A stretch of 30,996 nucleotides of DNA. It comes from JBCDBH01 sp039184055. GTDB lineage: Bacteria; Acidobacteriota; Thermoanaerobaculia; Multivoradales; J023. A program made the translations under genes and the position numbers. The notes under the pieces are model-generated. The model worked only from the letters and a program-made list of their open reading frames with translations. It was not told the DNA's origin and ran no database searches. Location: positions 1 through 30,996 of the forward strand of contig JBCDBH010000022.1 in assembly GCA_039184055.1 (NCBI GenBank), in the 5' to 3' direction. Shown in pieces: positions 8,541 to 16,464 of this stretch (positions within the stretch are counted from its first letter, which is position 1; every line of letters begins with the position of its first letter).

Positions 8541-10354
8541 CCGTCCTCCTCGACCGCCGGACCGCTGCGCGCCACCGTGACACTGCGAATCCACGGTGTG
8601 TGATCGGAGTCGATCTCGATGCTGACGTCACGTTGACGCAGACGTAATCCTTCGTCCATCAGCTCGACCAGATAGCTGACCGCCGTCACGCTGTATTCAC
8701 TCGTGGCGACCAGCTCGGTTTCGAGACGCTCCGGGGTGACGGTACCGTCGAGATCCGTCGCGATATCGGCGAGCCGGGTCAGGAGATCGGCGCGGATGTC
8801 GGCGAGCGCGCTGGTCAGCTCTTTGGTCTCGCTCAAGCCGAGGAGCTCGACGGTGACGGTGAGATCGAAGGCGATCAGGGCGCCCCGGATGCTGACCTCG
8901 AGGCTGTCGAGTCGGGGCTTTTTGTCGGCCGCCGGAACGAGATTGCCACGACCGTCGGTCGCCGCTTCTTCGGCGGCGGCGAAGACCTCGAGATCGATGT
9001 CGTACACCCCGTCGAGGCTCATCAAGGCGCCGATCAGCCGGTTGTAGATCAGCGGCTCACCGACGCCTTGCTGGTCGATCCGTTCGCGCACCGCAGTGTC
9101 GACCGCGTCCTTGAGCAGGGCTTTGTCTTGGGCGCTGCTGTCGGCGTCGGCCGGGGTGACCGTCACCCGCACGGCGATCGGATAGGCGAAATCGTCGCCC
9201 GCGGCGCTCGTCGCGGGAGGCTCGGAGGGTTCGTCCCCATCCGTGCCCGTTACCGGTAGACGAGGTGTCACGGGCACGTCGAGGTTGTGGATCAACCGGA
9301 TTCCAGCGGCTTTGTTGTCGCGGAGCAACGCGGCGGCGCGGCGCTTTTGCTCGTCGTCGAGCTCGGTGGCGATGGTGACCGTGACCGTGCCCGGCGCGGC
9401 GAGATGGTCGGTGGCGACCCTCACGTCGCGCTCGTGGATTCCATCGATGCTTTGCAGGGCGGCGAGCAACGCACCTTCGGTGGACCCACCGGCGCCCTCG
9501 AGCGCCCGTCGTACGCGTCGTCGCAAGGCTTCGTCGTCTTCGTCCGAGCTCCCGAAACGCAGAGCCTGAGGATTGTCGATCTGATTGATGCCGAGCACCG
9601 GGCGATGCAGAGCATGCAAAACGCCGGCGCTGGCGACCCCGTCCGGACCCGCCGTGAGCGCCTGGACCGGTGCGCTCACCGACAGGCTGCCCGCGGCGAG
9701 CACGCGTTTTTCCAGGGTTTCGACCGTCACCTCGGGAGGCTCGGAGCTCGAGATCCGTAGACCCGCGGGGAGGAAAATATCCGCTGGCGCCGGCTGGGAT
9801 CGCGAAAAGACGACCTCGCCGACCGCGTGCCCACGACGCCGACGGTCGATTCCGACCAGCGCGGCGATCTGGTCGAGATCACGACCGCTCGCGGTGTCGA
9901 GAAAGCCGGCCTGGTAGACCTTTTCGAGCTGTCTCGACATCACGGCGTATTCGCGGGCGAAGCTCTCGCTGAGCATGCGGATGACGCTGCCCGGGTTGCG
10001 GTCGCGGATCAGCGGTGGCGGGCCGGTTCCCGGTCGGCGTTCATAGGCGATGTAGAAGCGGCTACCGCGATCGGGCCAGCGCGCCGTACCGAGGGGCGCC
10101 CCGCTGTCGTCAGCCAGAAAGGTGAGCTCGGCGTCGGCCGAGACGGTGAAGTCGGTGTCGGGTCGGAAGCGATGAAAGGCGCCGTCCACCAAGCCGTGGA
10201 CGCGGACGGTGTCGGTCAGCGCGGCGTCGGGCTCCCCGAGCGGAAAAGGGGAGCGCTCGGCAAGGAAGATCCGTTCTTCTCGCGTCACGGCACCGGTGGC
10301 CGAGGCGAGAAGATCGTGGACGAAGATTTCGTAGGGCTCGGCGGCGAAGCTCAC
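8537..10354 (-). CDS. Baseplate wedge protein, Baseplate_J (gpJ/gp6)-like
   Basis: This 605-aa protein starts at a GTG overlapping the gp25-like stop. Baseplate J proteins form the ring linking the hub to the fibres. Visible family features are the helical segment YQAGFLDTASGRDLDQIAAL (~165-185), followed by IDRRRRGHAVGEVVFSRS and the DIFLPAGLRISS strand typical of the J core. Residues ~275-315 hold LRRRVRRALEGAGGSTEGAL and SIDGIHERDVRV, a classic J motif pair. The C-terminal ~250 residues repeat alternating beta/alpha elements (PIAVRVTVTPADAD..., IDQQGVGEPLIYNRLIGAL). The protein is longer than P2 gpJ (~300 aa), as is usual in extracellular injection systems. It is strongly supported by synteny between the gp25- and gpI-like genes. 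Confidence 0.9.
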   Translation of the reverse strand: MSFAAEPYEIFVHDLLASATGAVTREERIFLAERSPFPLGEPDAALTDTVRVHGLVDGAFHRFRPDTDFTVSADAELTFLADDSGAPLGTARWPDRGSRFYIAYERRPGTGPPPLIRDRNPGSVIRMLSESFAREYAVMSRQLEKVYQAGFLDTASGRDLDQIAALVGIDRRRRGHAVGEVVFSRSQPAPADIFLPAGLRISSSEPPEVTVETLEKRVLAAGSLSVSAPVQALTAGPDGVASAGVLHALHRPVLGINQIDNPQALRFGSSDEDDEALRRRVRRALEGAGGSTEGALLAALQSIDGIHERDVRVATDHLAAPGTVTVTIATELDDEQKRRAAALLRDNKAAGIRLIHNLDVPVTPRLPVTGTDGDEPSEPPATSAAGDDFAYPIAVRVTVTPADADSSAQDKALLKDAVDTAVRERIDQQGVGEPLIYNRLIGALMSLDGVYDIDLEVFAAAEEAATDGRGNLVPAADKKPRLDSLEVSIRGALIAFDLTVTVELLGLSETKELTSALADIRADLLTRLADIATDLDGTVTPERLETELVATSEYSVTAVSYLVELMDEGLRLRQRDVSIEIDSDHTPWIRSVTVARSGPAVEEDG

Positions 10355-10851
10355 GGTCCACCCTCCAGGAAAAACGGTACGACGAGGCTGAGCGGGGTGG
10401 GCTCGCCACGCAGTCGCACCACCAGCTCGATGTCGACTCGATCACGGGGTGGTGAATCGGGCGCCCACACACGACACGATTCGATCTCGTCGATCCGGGG
10501 CTCGTGGGACAGGGCCTCGAGCACATGGCGTTTGATCTGGTTGCGGGTGCGCTCGACGTTGGGCTCACCGATCAGCGCGTGGTGTGCCGAGCCGTAGGTC
10601 TCGTAGACGCGGCCGAGCGACACCAGCTCGCCTTTGTGGGTTTTGAGTCGGTTGACGAGCGCCTGGGCGGCGGCCTCGGCGCCTTCGACATGGCCGAGGT
10701 CGTGACGGCGTGGCGCCTGCTCCGGATCGATCGCCAGCACCAGGTCGGCGTCTTCGAAGGTGCCGGCGGGGCCGGAGAAATCGAGCTCGAGGTCGGTGCC
10801 CTGAAGCTCGAGCACACGGCGGATCTCGGCGGGTGAGCGACGCGTGGTCAC
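10351..10851 (-). CDS. Baseplate wedge protein, gp25/gpW-like
   Basis: A 166-aa protein starting at a GTG (10851) that overlaps the stop of the PAAR-like gene (GTGA). A longer frame reading to 11157 runs antiphase through that gene and is rejected. The core shows the family pattern: ALVNRLKTHKGELVSLGRVYETYGS, shortened here to its key residues L-RL-T-KGEL and YG, then IGEPN, a helix with RHVLEALSHEPRI, and the closing strands VDIELVVRL and LSLVVPFFLEG. gp25-like proteins nucleate sheath assembly on the baseplate in phages, T6SS (TssE) and extracellular injection systems. The N-terminal ~40 residues are an extension with a helix and LELDFSGPAG. Confidence 0.88.
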   Translation of the reverse strand: MTTRRSPAEIRRVLELQGTDLELDFSGPAGTFEDADLVLAIDPEQAPRRHDLGHVEGAEAAAQALVNRLKTHKGELVSLGRVYETYGSAHHALIGEPNVERTRNQIKRHVLEALSHEPRIDEIESCRVWAPDSPPRDRVDIELVVRLRGEPTPLSLVVPFFLEGGP

Positions 10852-11183
10852 GGTGCACCTCGATCGTTGATGAAGGGAGCCGCCGGTGGACCGAGAATGG
10901 TCATCACACCCGGTCCAGAGGGGATGAGGTCGCCGAGCCGGACGAGGGCCTGACCATCGATCTTCAGACTGGTCGAGCCACCGAGGTTGCCGATCGGCAA
11001 GCTGTACGGGGCGCCGCTCAGCGAGTTGATCATCTGGCAGATCGAGCCGGTGACCGCGAGCGGCATACCGTTCGCGGTCGCCGTCGTCTGCGTGATGGAG
11101 ACGATGACCCCGGAGTCGGGCGGACCGGCGGCGCCGGGCGACAGAATCACGGCGCATCCGAGGCTGACTGGGGGTCCGGGCAT
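10848..11183 (-). CDS. PAAR-like spike tip protein
   Basis: A 111-aa protein, starting at the ATG at 11183 behind a purine-rich GGAGAGAGGAAAC Shine-Dalgarno region; an in-frame ATG at 11201 is less likely. It is Gly/Pro-rich with short strands such as GVIVSITQTTATANGMPLAV, ICQMINSLSG and LKIDGQALVRLGDLIPSG, a layout like PAAR/DUF4280-type proteins that sharpen the spike of contractile injection systems. The location directly after the spike gene and before gp25 supports this. Metal-binding His/Cys residues of canonical PAAR are not obvious: one Cys lies near residue 10 and another in ICQM. It is called PAAR-like from context and composition. Confidence 0.72.
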   Translation of the reverse strand: MPGPPVSLGCAVILSPGAAGPPDSGVIVSITQTTATANGMPLAVTGSICQMINSLSGAPYSLPIGNLGGSTSLKIDGQALVRLGDLIPSGPGVMTILGPPAAPFINDRGAP

Positions 11184-11197
11184 CGTTTCCTCTCTCC

Positions 11198-11851
11198 TCA
11201 ACTGGCGCTGAAGTCGGTCATGCCGGCGATGCCGACGGTGGCGCCCTTGACCTTCGAGGCGGCTTTGGCTTCGCTGGTGATGTTGACGCCGGCGATCTCG
11301 ACATCGCCCCCGGCGCTGATGGTGATCTTGCCCCCGGCCTCGAGGCTCAGATCACCCCCCGCTTTGACCGCCACCGCGCCGTCGGCCTCGACCTCGATCG
11401 ATGTCGAACCCATGGTGATGGTCAGAGCCTCGTCGGTGAGGGTCAGGGTGTGGCCGTTGGGCAGCTCGACCGCCAGTCGTCGGGTCTCGGCGTCGCCGTC
11501 GTCGGGCACGGTGTAGACCACTTCCTCGGCTTTGGCCTGGGGCGGCTGACTCTCGTGGTCATAGAGAAAACCGAGCACCAGCGCGCCTTCGAGCTCACCG
11601 GTGACAAAGCTCACCACCGCCAGATCGCCGATCCGAGGCGCCAGCGACAGACCTCGACGGGCCACCGTCAGCGGTACCCGTGGCAGCTCGAGGGCGCTGC
11701 CCCGCAGACGGAGATCGATCTCGAGACGGCTGTCCCCCGAGCCACCCTCGTCGGTATAGATCGCCGTGACCTCACCGAGCGCCAGCTGCTGGCGACCGGC
11801 GAGCTCCTCACGCACGATGGCGCGCACGGTCGGTACCAGAAGATCGCTCAC
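11198..11851 (-). CDS. Baseplate spike protein, gpV/gp5-like (OB fold plus beta-helix)
   Basis: A 217-aa protein from a GTG that overlaps the hub stop (GTGA). After an N-terminal helix (LVPTVRAIVREELAGRQQ), residues ~22-100 show OB-fold strands LGEVTAIYTD and VPLTVARRGLSLAPRIGDLAVVSF, with the PRIGDLAVV and GALVLGFLYD motifs typical of gpV/VgrG/gp5 OB domains. Residues ~125-205 are short repeating strands of the form LTLTDEALTITMGSTSIEVEA and VKAGGDLSLEAGGKITISAG, i.e. the triple-stranded beta-helix that forms the needle. The end (SEAKAASKVKGATVGIAG) is the usual spike tip segment. It should trimerise under the hub and carry the PAAR-like tip. Confidence 0.9.
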   Translation of the reverse strand: MSDLLVPTVRAIVREELAGRQQLALGEVTAIYTDEGGSGDSRLEIDLRLRGSALELPRVPLTVARRGLSLAPRIGDLAVVSFVTGELEGALVLGFLYDHESQPPQAKAEEVVYTVPDDGDAETRRLAVELPNGHTLTLTDEALTITMGSTSIEVEADGAVAVKAGGDLSLEAGGKITISAGGDVEIAGVNITSEAKAASKVKGATVGIAGMTDFSAS

Positions 11852-12831
11852 GGCAGACCTCCCGACGAGGGGCCACCGATCCGTATCGCGGTGGTGAAGC
11901 CACGATGACCGTCGAAGCGGTGTTGGACCTCGAGGGCTCGCACCACGGTCGGCAGAGGGCTGTCGTCGACGTCGACCAGCTCGATCAGATCACCGGCTCG
12001 AATCGCCGCTCTGCCGAGGGTGAGGAGGTGACCACCGAGCTCGGCGCGCTCGCTGCGTGACGACCAGCCGGTGCCGATCTCGCCCGCGCTGTCGCGATCG
12101 CGGATCGGTGCCGGCAGTCGGGTCGGCTCGTCGGGAGCGCCACCGGTGGGGTCTTTGTGGACGACGAACCACTTGTCGTTTCCGGCTTCGCTCGCCGCGC
12201 CGTAGGGTGCGGCGGCGTAGGGCGCGGTCGATCCGTGGGTGGCGAGGCTCCAGGCGATCAGGTCGGCGCCATAGGCGAGACGATGATCGCCACGTGTGCC
12301 GCTCTTGGCGGCGCGGAAGTTGAGCCCGCCCGAGGCGTCTGAGGAGGTTTCGCAATCGGCGAGCCGGGCCAAGCGACGCAGATGACGCCAGGCGCTCCGT
12401 CCCTCGTCGACGTGGAAGATCGCCAGGCGCTGGGGCGCGCGTACCTCACCGGCGTCGACCTCGGCGAGATCGAGCAGACTCTGGGCGATGTCCCCGGCGG
12501 TGTCGCCGACAAAGGCGCGACCGGTACGCTGATGGCTGAGCCGATACGACGGGGCGAGCGCGGTGATCACGGTGCTGTCGACGCGTGTCGCCACCGTCGT
12601 GACGTCACCGGTGATCACCTCGACCAGGTCGTCACGCTCACCCAATTCGATCGTCAGCTGGGCCCCCGGCGCGGCGTCGACGAGCGGCGAGTCGGTGGTG
12701 ACGTGCACCTCGGCGGCGTCGTGCGCGTCACCGACCCCGAGGTCGACGCGAATGCGATAGGCGGCGGCTTCCGCCATGGTGGTCACCTGGCCATCGAGAT
12801 CGAGTCGGGCGGTGGGATGCAGACCGCTCAT
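11848..12831 (-). CDS. Baseplate hub protein, gpD/gp27-like
   Basis: A 327-aa protein from an ATG overlapping the preceding stop (ATGA) and followed by the spike gene in a GTGA overlap. The fold pattern matches the phage late control gpD/gp27 family: residues ~1-100 are beta-rich (AYRIRVDLGV, AQLTIELGERDD, VITGDVTTVATRV). A region at ~105-165 carries SYRLSHQRTGRAFVGDTAGDIAQSLL, here noted by its key residues L-H-R-T-A and the IAQ-LL helix, then AWRHLRRLARLADCETS, a gpD-type helix. The C-terminal half returns to beta strands, closing with RAGDLIELVDVDD and FTTAIRIGG. It should form the trimeric ring joining the inner tube to the spike. Assignment is strong from synteny plus these motifs. Confidence 0.87.
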   Translation of the reverse strand: MSGLHPTARLDLDGQVTTMAEAAAYRIRVDLGVGDAHDAAEVHVTTDSPLVDAAPGAQLTIELGERDDLVEVITGDVTTVATRVDSTVITALAPSYRLSHQRTGRAFVGDTAGDIAQSLLDLAEVDAGEVRAPQRLAIFHVDEGRSAWRHLRRLARLADCETSSDASGGLNFRAAKSGTRGDHRLAYGADLIAWSLATHGSTAPYAAAPYGAASEAGNDKWFVVHKDPTGGAPDEPTRLPAPIRDRDSAGEIGTGWSSRSERAELGGHLLTLGRAAIRAGDLIELVDVDDSPLPTVVRALEVQHRFDGHRGFTTAIRIGGPSSGGLP

Positions 12832-14009
12832 TCGACCTCCAGACCGTGTCGTTGCGCCACCCGACGCAGAATGTCGTCGAGCGTCTGCTCGACCAGGTCG
12901 GTGGCGAGCGAGCGAGACGGCTCGGTGTGTCGGATGGCCGGCTCGGTGAGCTCGGTCACGGGTGGAGTCGGCTGCGACGCGGCGGGGACGACCATCGTCC
13001 GACTCGTCACGGCCGGCGAGGTGGCGATGACGGACGGTTCAGTGGGCTCGTCGCTTCGTGCTTGGTTCGAGGGAGCGGTTGACCGCTCGTGATCTTCACG
13101 CTGCCGCCACCAGTCGACCAGGTCGTCGAGACCGCCACGGGAGCGGGCAGGTGTCGAGGTGTCGACGTTGGGGCGTGGTGGGGTGAGCGAGGCGGTCGGA
13201 GCCGGCGCGCTCGCTGTGATCGGCGTGCTCGCTTTGACCGGCCCGCTCGACGTGACCGGCGCGCTCGGCATGACCGGAACGGACGCTGGCTCGACCGGAC
13301 GCGGTATTGCCGTGGCAATCGGTCGCGTCAGCGCGTCGAGACCGCCCGCTACGCGCTTCGCGAGTCGACGGAGCGCTTTCGGTTGACGAGCCGGCGCGGC
13401 GACGGGAGTTCGCGCTGAAGGCCACGCCAAGGTCGTGGGTAGCCTCCGCTGTGCCGTGCGCGGCTGGCCTTCTCCTTCCTTTGCTCGCGGGGGTATCGCG
13501 ATGGGCGAGTCAGGCGCGAGTCGAGGTCGATCGATCGATGCTGGTGGGTGGTCCATCGAGGATGGCAAGCTCGGTTTGCGTGCGCGCACGGCGCCGGACG
13601 ACACGGCGCTGGACGACACGGCGCTGGACGACACGGCGCCGAGCGAGGCCACGAAGCCGCGCCGCGAGCGGGATACCGTGTTGCCGGGTGAAGAGGCAGT
13701 CTCGGCCTGACGAAACCACCGATTCGGCGACCCGATGGCCGGCGACCCGATTGTCGACGGCTCGGTCGTTGTGACGCGATCTCGGTGTACGGGCACGGGT
13801 CGACCGATCGACGCGGGCTGGCTCGACACCGTGGCGTCCTGATCAGACCAGCCTTCGACACGGCGTAGCCGCGTCTCGAGGAGAGCGAGGCCGCGCGTCG
13901 GTTTGCGTATCGTCGGTCGCCACCACGGGGTCGGCTGGCCGAGCAGCCACCGCCAGCGGGATGCGGTGTGCTCCAGCCGCGTGACGACCTTGGGTGGCGA
14001 GGTCCTCAT
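12828..14009 (-). CDS. Disordered Pro/Ser/Ala/Arg-rich protein of unknown function in the usual tape-measure slot
   Basis: A 393-aa protein, ATGA-overlapped at both ends, so it is clearly a translated member of the operon. I do not recognise it. The N-terminal ~45 residues are basic and Trp-rich (RWRWLLGQPTPWWRPTIRKP). Most of the rest is low-complexity: SSAVS repeats near residues 128-142, and a P-V/I-x-x-S-x hexapeptide repeat near 237-262. Only the last ~25 residues look ordered, as an amphipathic helix (LVEQTLDDILRRVAQRHGLEVE, key residues L-T-DDIL-RVA-HGLE). Contractile phages normally put the tape measure between chaperone and hub, but this protein lacks the long helices and hydrophobic segments of tape measures. 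It might dock cargo or the tube through its C-terminal helix; that is speculation. Confidence 0.7.
   Translation of the reverse strand: MRTSPPKVVTRLEHTASRWRWLLGQPTPWWRPTIRKPTRGLALLETRLRRVEGWSDQDATVSSQPASIGRPVPVHRDRVTTTEPSTIGSPAIGSPNRWFRQAETASSPGNTVSRSRRGFVASLGAVSSSAVSSSAVSSGAVRARKPSLPSSMDHPPASIDRPRLAPDSPIAIPPRAKEGEGQPRTAQRRLPTTLAWPSARTPVAAPARQPKALRRLAKRVAGGLDALTRPIATAIPRPVEPASVPVMPSAPVTSSGPVKASTPITASAPAPTASLTPPRPNVDTSTPARSRGGLDDLVDWWRQREDHERSTAPSNQARSDEPTEPSVIATSPAVTSRTMVVPAASQPTPPVTELTEPAIRHTEPSRSLATDLVEQTLDDILRRVAQRHGLEVE
13596..13640 (-). repeat. 15-bp tandem repeat (3 units) coding SAVSS-type repeats
   Basis: Three tandem 15-bp units on the plus strand (ggacgacacggcgct, the third differing at its last base) lie within the disordered-protein gene and encode SSAVS-type pentapeptides on the minus strand. 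Period 15 keeps the frame, so unit number can vary without breaking the protein. Confidence 0.9.
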
Positions 14010-14494
14010 GTCGTGGTCTCCGGGGTCTCACCACGCGCGATCATCTCGAGATAGAGCAACACCTGACCCAGGGTCAGCTCGGCACACTCCTCGGGGGTCC
14101 AACCGAACTCGCGCGCCAGCACGAAACACGCCCGGGCGAGGGGTCGACGCACCGCCGACTCGAGCTCGTCTTCGCTCATGTCGAGCCCGCTCAACCGGTT
14201 GACCCGACGCAGCAGGAATTGCACCAAACCGGTGTGGAGCCGGCTCACCTGGTCGATGCTCATCGTCGGCTCGACCAGCGCATGGTGCACCATGAGCACG
14301 CTGTAGAGGGCGGGCGATTCTTGGCTGGCGCGCTCGATCTTTTGTAGATCGAGCAGGGACAGCGGACGCAGCGTCACGGTCATCGGATCCGCGCTCGTCT
14401 CGTCCGCCGCCGTCGGGGCGAGCACCTCGCCCGGAATCTCGACCACCTCCCGTGCTTCGGCGCCGCGTAGCAGCTGCTCGGCCGTCAGGGTCAC
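14006..14494 (-). CDS. Tail assembly chaperone-like protein
   Basis: A 162-aa protein. The chosen start is the GTG at 14494, two nt after the tube stop, with GGAGG of the tube gene's end as Shine-Dalgarno 7 nt upstream; a frame extending to 14527 would run into the tube gene. It begins VTLTAEQLLRGAEAREVVEI, then has VTLRPLSLLDLQKIERASQE, helices around MSIDQVSRL and SGLDMSEDELE, and a C-terminal GWTPEECAELTLGQVLLYLE segment. Small helical acidic proteins directly after the tube gene in contractile tails are usually assembly chaperones for tail-length proteins (XkdN/gpG type), and the LxxLxxL plus 'W-T-P-E-E' ending fits that type. It would act in the cytoplasm during tail assembly. Assignment is by position and general appearance. 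Confidence 0.65.
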   Translation of the reverse strand: MTLTAEQLLRGAEAREVVEIPGEVLAPTAADETSADPMTVTLRPLSLLDLQKIERASQESPALYSVLMVHHALVEPTMSIDQVSRLHTGLVQFLLRRVNRLSGLDMSEDELESAVRRPLARACFVLAREFGWTPEECAELTLGQVLLYLEMIARGETPETTT

Positions 14495-14496
14495 GA

Positions 14497-14994
14497 TCAG
14501 CCTCCGGTGTCCTCGGCGCTGATCCACAGCGCTTTGAAGGAGGTGCTCTCGAGCACGAAATCATCCTCCGGAATGGCGAACGACCAGCTGTCGAGCTTGA
14601 CGCCGTGCACGGTCACCGTGGCGCTGGCGTCGGGCAGCGCCGGGTTGGCGAGGCGTAGGCTGAGATTGAAGGTCGGGCTGACGAAAGCACCCTGTGGCCG
14701 GCTGCCCCCGGCACCCTCGCCGAGCATCAGCTTGAGCAACGCGCCGTTGATGTAGGCGCGACCGATGGTGCCGCTGACGTTGACGTTGCCCGGACGCAGC
14801 TCGGTGGCGTAGCGCTGACCGATCTCGTGAAACGGGCGCATCTCGGAGTGGACGTTGACCGTCACCCCGGTGGCGCGACCGATCGGATTGAGCGAGTAGG
14901 TGTCGTCGACGGCCTTGGCGGCGTCACCCTCGGGGCCGCTTTCCACCGCCACCGTGATGGCGCCGTCCATGCCTGTATACACATTGTTAGCCAT
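14497..14994 (-). CDS. Inner tail tube protein
   Basis: A 165-aa protein with a GGAG Shine-Dalgarno 5 nt before the ATG, immediately downstream of the sheath gene. The length and beta-rich pattern match tube proteins that stack as hexameric rings (gp19/Hcp/Afp1 fold). Characteristic elements are an N-terminal GMDGAITVAVES strand, ATGVTVNVHSEMRPFHEIGQR, LRPGNVNVSGTIGRAYINGALL (key residues RPGNV-VSGTIGRAYING), and the closing AIPEDDFVLESTSFKAL loop and strand. In phage-like tails the 'GNVNVSGTIGRA' segment corresponds to the beta-hairpin lining the lumen. Only one tube gene is visible, whereas Afp/PVC-type clusters have two or more. Confidence 0.9.
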   Translation of the reverse strand: MANNVYTGMDGAITVAVESGPEGDAAKAVDDTYSLNPIGRATGVTVNVHSEMRPFHEIGQRYATELRPGNVNVSGTIGRAYINGALLKLMLGEGAGGSRPQGAFVSPTFNLSLRLANPALPDASATVTVHGVKLDSWSFAIPEDDFVLESTSFKALWISAEDTGG

Positions 14995-15008
14995 GATGTC
15001 TCCGGTCT

Positions 15009-15051
15009 ACTGCAGGTTCGTCTGATTGCAGGTTCGCTTACTGCAGGTTCA
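15009..15051 (-). repeat. Three near-identical 12-bp repeats at the sheath 3' end
   Basis: On the plus strand actgcaggttcg (15009-15020), attgcaggttcg (15025-15036) and actgcaggttca (15040-15051) are spaced 16 and 15 nt. The last copy overlaps the sheath's final codons and stop (NLQ plus TAA). The other two fill the sheath-tube gap upstream of the tube Shine-Dalgarno. They may be leftovers of a small tandem duplication of the sheath end, or a mRNA element between two highly expressed genes. Confidence 0.85.
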
Positions 15052-16441
15052 TCGTCACGCGGATGTAGTCGATCGAGAAGGTCGGCAGCAGCGTCAACGT
15101 CACCGCCGCGATCCCTCTGATTTCCTGCGCTCGGGTGGCCGCGACCTCGAGCTGGTAGCCGACCAGCATTTCGTCGAGCACCATCTGCGACAAGAAGCCG
15201 TCGAGCGTCGCTTTGAGCGCGGCGCGTACCCGAGCGTTGTTGAGTCGGCCGATATAGGGGTCCGACGACGAACGCACCCCGGCCTTGGCGTAATCGACGA
15301 TGCGCCGCACGCTGATCTGTTTGAAGGCGCCGGTGTCGGTGGAGATGCCCTTGACCACCTGGTAGCCGAATTTCCGTCGCACCACCAGCACCCGTTTTTG
15401 CAACAGGTTCTTCACCGTCGGGGTGTTGTAGTGCGTGTCGAGATCGGTGAGCGGGAGGGTTTTGTTGGTCAGGCTGACGTGGGGCGCCACGGTGGCCAGG
15501 CGGCCGGCGACCACGGCCGCGGTGTAAGCGGGTGGCAGGCTGATGGTTTGATCGCTCGCCGCGTCGACGGCGCGGATACCGGGCGCCACCAGCACGATGC
15601 GATCGTCGGCCAGGCTGTCGGCTTCGGTTTCGACCGTGGCCGCGGTCGAGGCGCTCGCCCCGAGCACGGCGATCCGCTCGTTGCCATCGTTCTCGGTGTT
15701 TTCGAGATGGGCACCGACGACGCCACGGACGACGTTCGAGCCCATGCCGGACACCACCACGATGTTGATCGCCTGATCTTCGAGCACCGCCAGACCGGCG
15801 GCGACGTCGGCCGCCGAAACGTCGGCGCCGTCTAGGCCGCCACTCAGCGTTTGCGGCGGATCGACGAGCACCGGAGCGAGGGCGCCGTTGCTCACTTCAC
15901 TGACCGTGACCAGCCGTGACTCCGCGGCGACTTGGCCGTGCAGCGCGCCGACCGTGGTGCCGTAATAGGTCTCTTTGATCTGCCGATAGCGTAGCTGGAG
16001 CTGGAAGCGCGTCGCGTCGGCCGGATCGGTGCGTAGCAGCACCTCGATCTTATTGCCCCAGGAGCCGGGTGAGTTGGCGGTGAGGGCGAAGGCGTCGAGA
16101 TCGCCGTCGGCTCTCAGGCCCAGACTGGAGCTCGGCAAGCCGCCGTCGGGTTCATTGGCGATCCGTATCGCGGTGATGTCGCGACCACCACCGGCGAACA
16201 CCTGTTCGAGCGCGCGGACCAGGGTCAGAGGGTTGGTGGCGCTGAACGCGTCGTAAGCGCCGAAGGCGTCGATCGCTTCGGCGTAACTACCGACCCGCAC
16301 TACCTCACCGACCGCGCCACGGGCGGCGGTGCCGACGATGCCGATATTGCCGGTGGCGATGGCGCCAGCGGCGATCAGACCTTCCGATCGAACCTCGATG
16401 TAGGTGCCGGGAAGCACCATTTCCGCGATCGACTCACTCAT
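15038..16441 (-). CDS. Contractile tail sheath protein
   Basis: A 467-aa protein with a strong AAAGGAG Shine-Dalgarno 6 nt before its ATG. It starts with the sheath hallmark LPGTYIEVRSEG, followed by GNIGIVGTAARGAVGEVVRVGSYAE (key residues GIVGTA-RG-V-E) and FGAYD. The core has GSWGNKIEVLLR (~150), a SGGLDGADV segment and a central alpha/beta domain. The C-terminal domain carries NVLRVRR-like LQKRVLVVRRKFGYQVVKGI (shown by RVLVVRR and GYQVVKG), RRIVDYAKAGVRSS, YIGRLNN-ARVR and the final strand SIDYIRVTMNLQ. Both ends match the family's linking arms that join neighbouring subunits. Subunits polymerise around the tube and contract to drive it forward. A single sheath gene is present, unlike the three of Afp/PVC clusters. 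Confidence 0.96.
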   Translation of the reverse strand: MSESIAEMVLPGTYIEVRSEGLIAAGAIATGNIGIVGTAARGAVGEVVRVGSYAEAIDAFGAYDAFSATNPLTLVRALEQVFAGGGRDITAIRIANEPDGGLPSSSLGLRADGDLDAFALTANSPGSWGNKIEVLLRTDPADATRFQLQLRYRQIKETYYGTTVGALHGQVAAESRLVTVSEVSNGALAPVLVDPPQTLSGGLDGADVSAADVAAGLAVLEDQAINIVVVSGMGSNVVRGVVGAHLENTENDGNERIAVLGASASTAATVETEADSLADDRIVLVAPGIRAVDAASDQTISLPPAYTAAVVAGRLATVAPHVSLTNKTLPLTDLDTHYNTPTVKNLLQKRVLVVRRKFGYQVVKGISTDTGAFKQISVRRIVDYAKAGVRSSSDPYIGRLNNARVRAALKATLDGFLSQMVLDEMLVGYQLEVAATRAQEIRGIAAVTLTLLPTFSIDYIRVTMNLQ

Positions 16442-16464
16442 TCGAGTCTCCTTTCTTGATCCGG

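Noticed and set aside
10351..11157. Longer start for the gp25-like gene (268 aa)
   Set aside because: The extension runs antiphase through the PAAR-like gene; the GTG at 10851 with a GTGA overlap fits the operon style.
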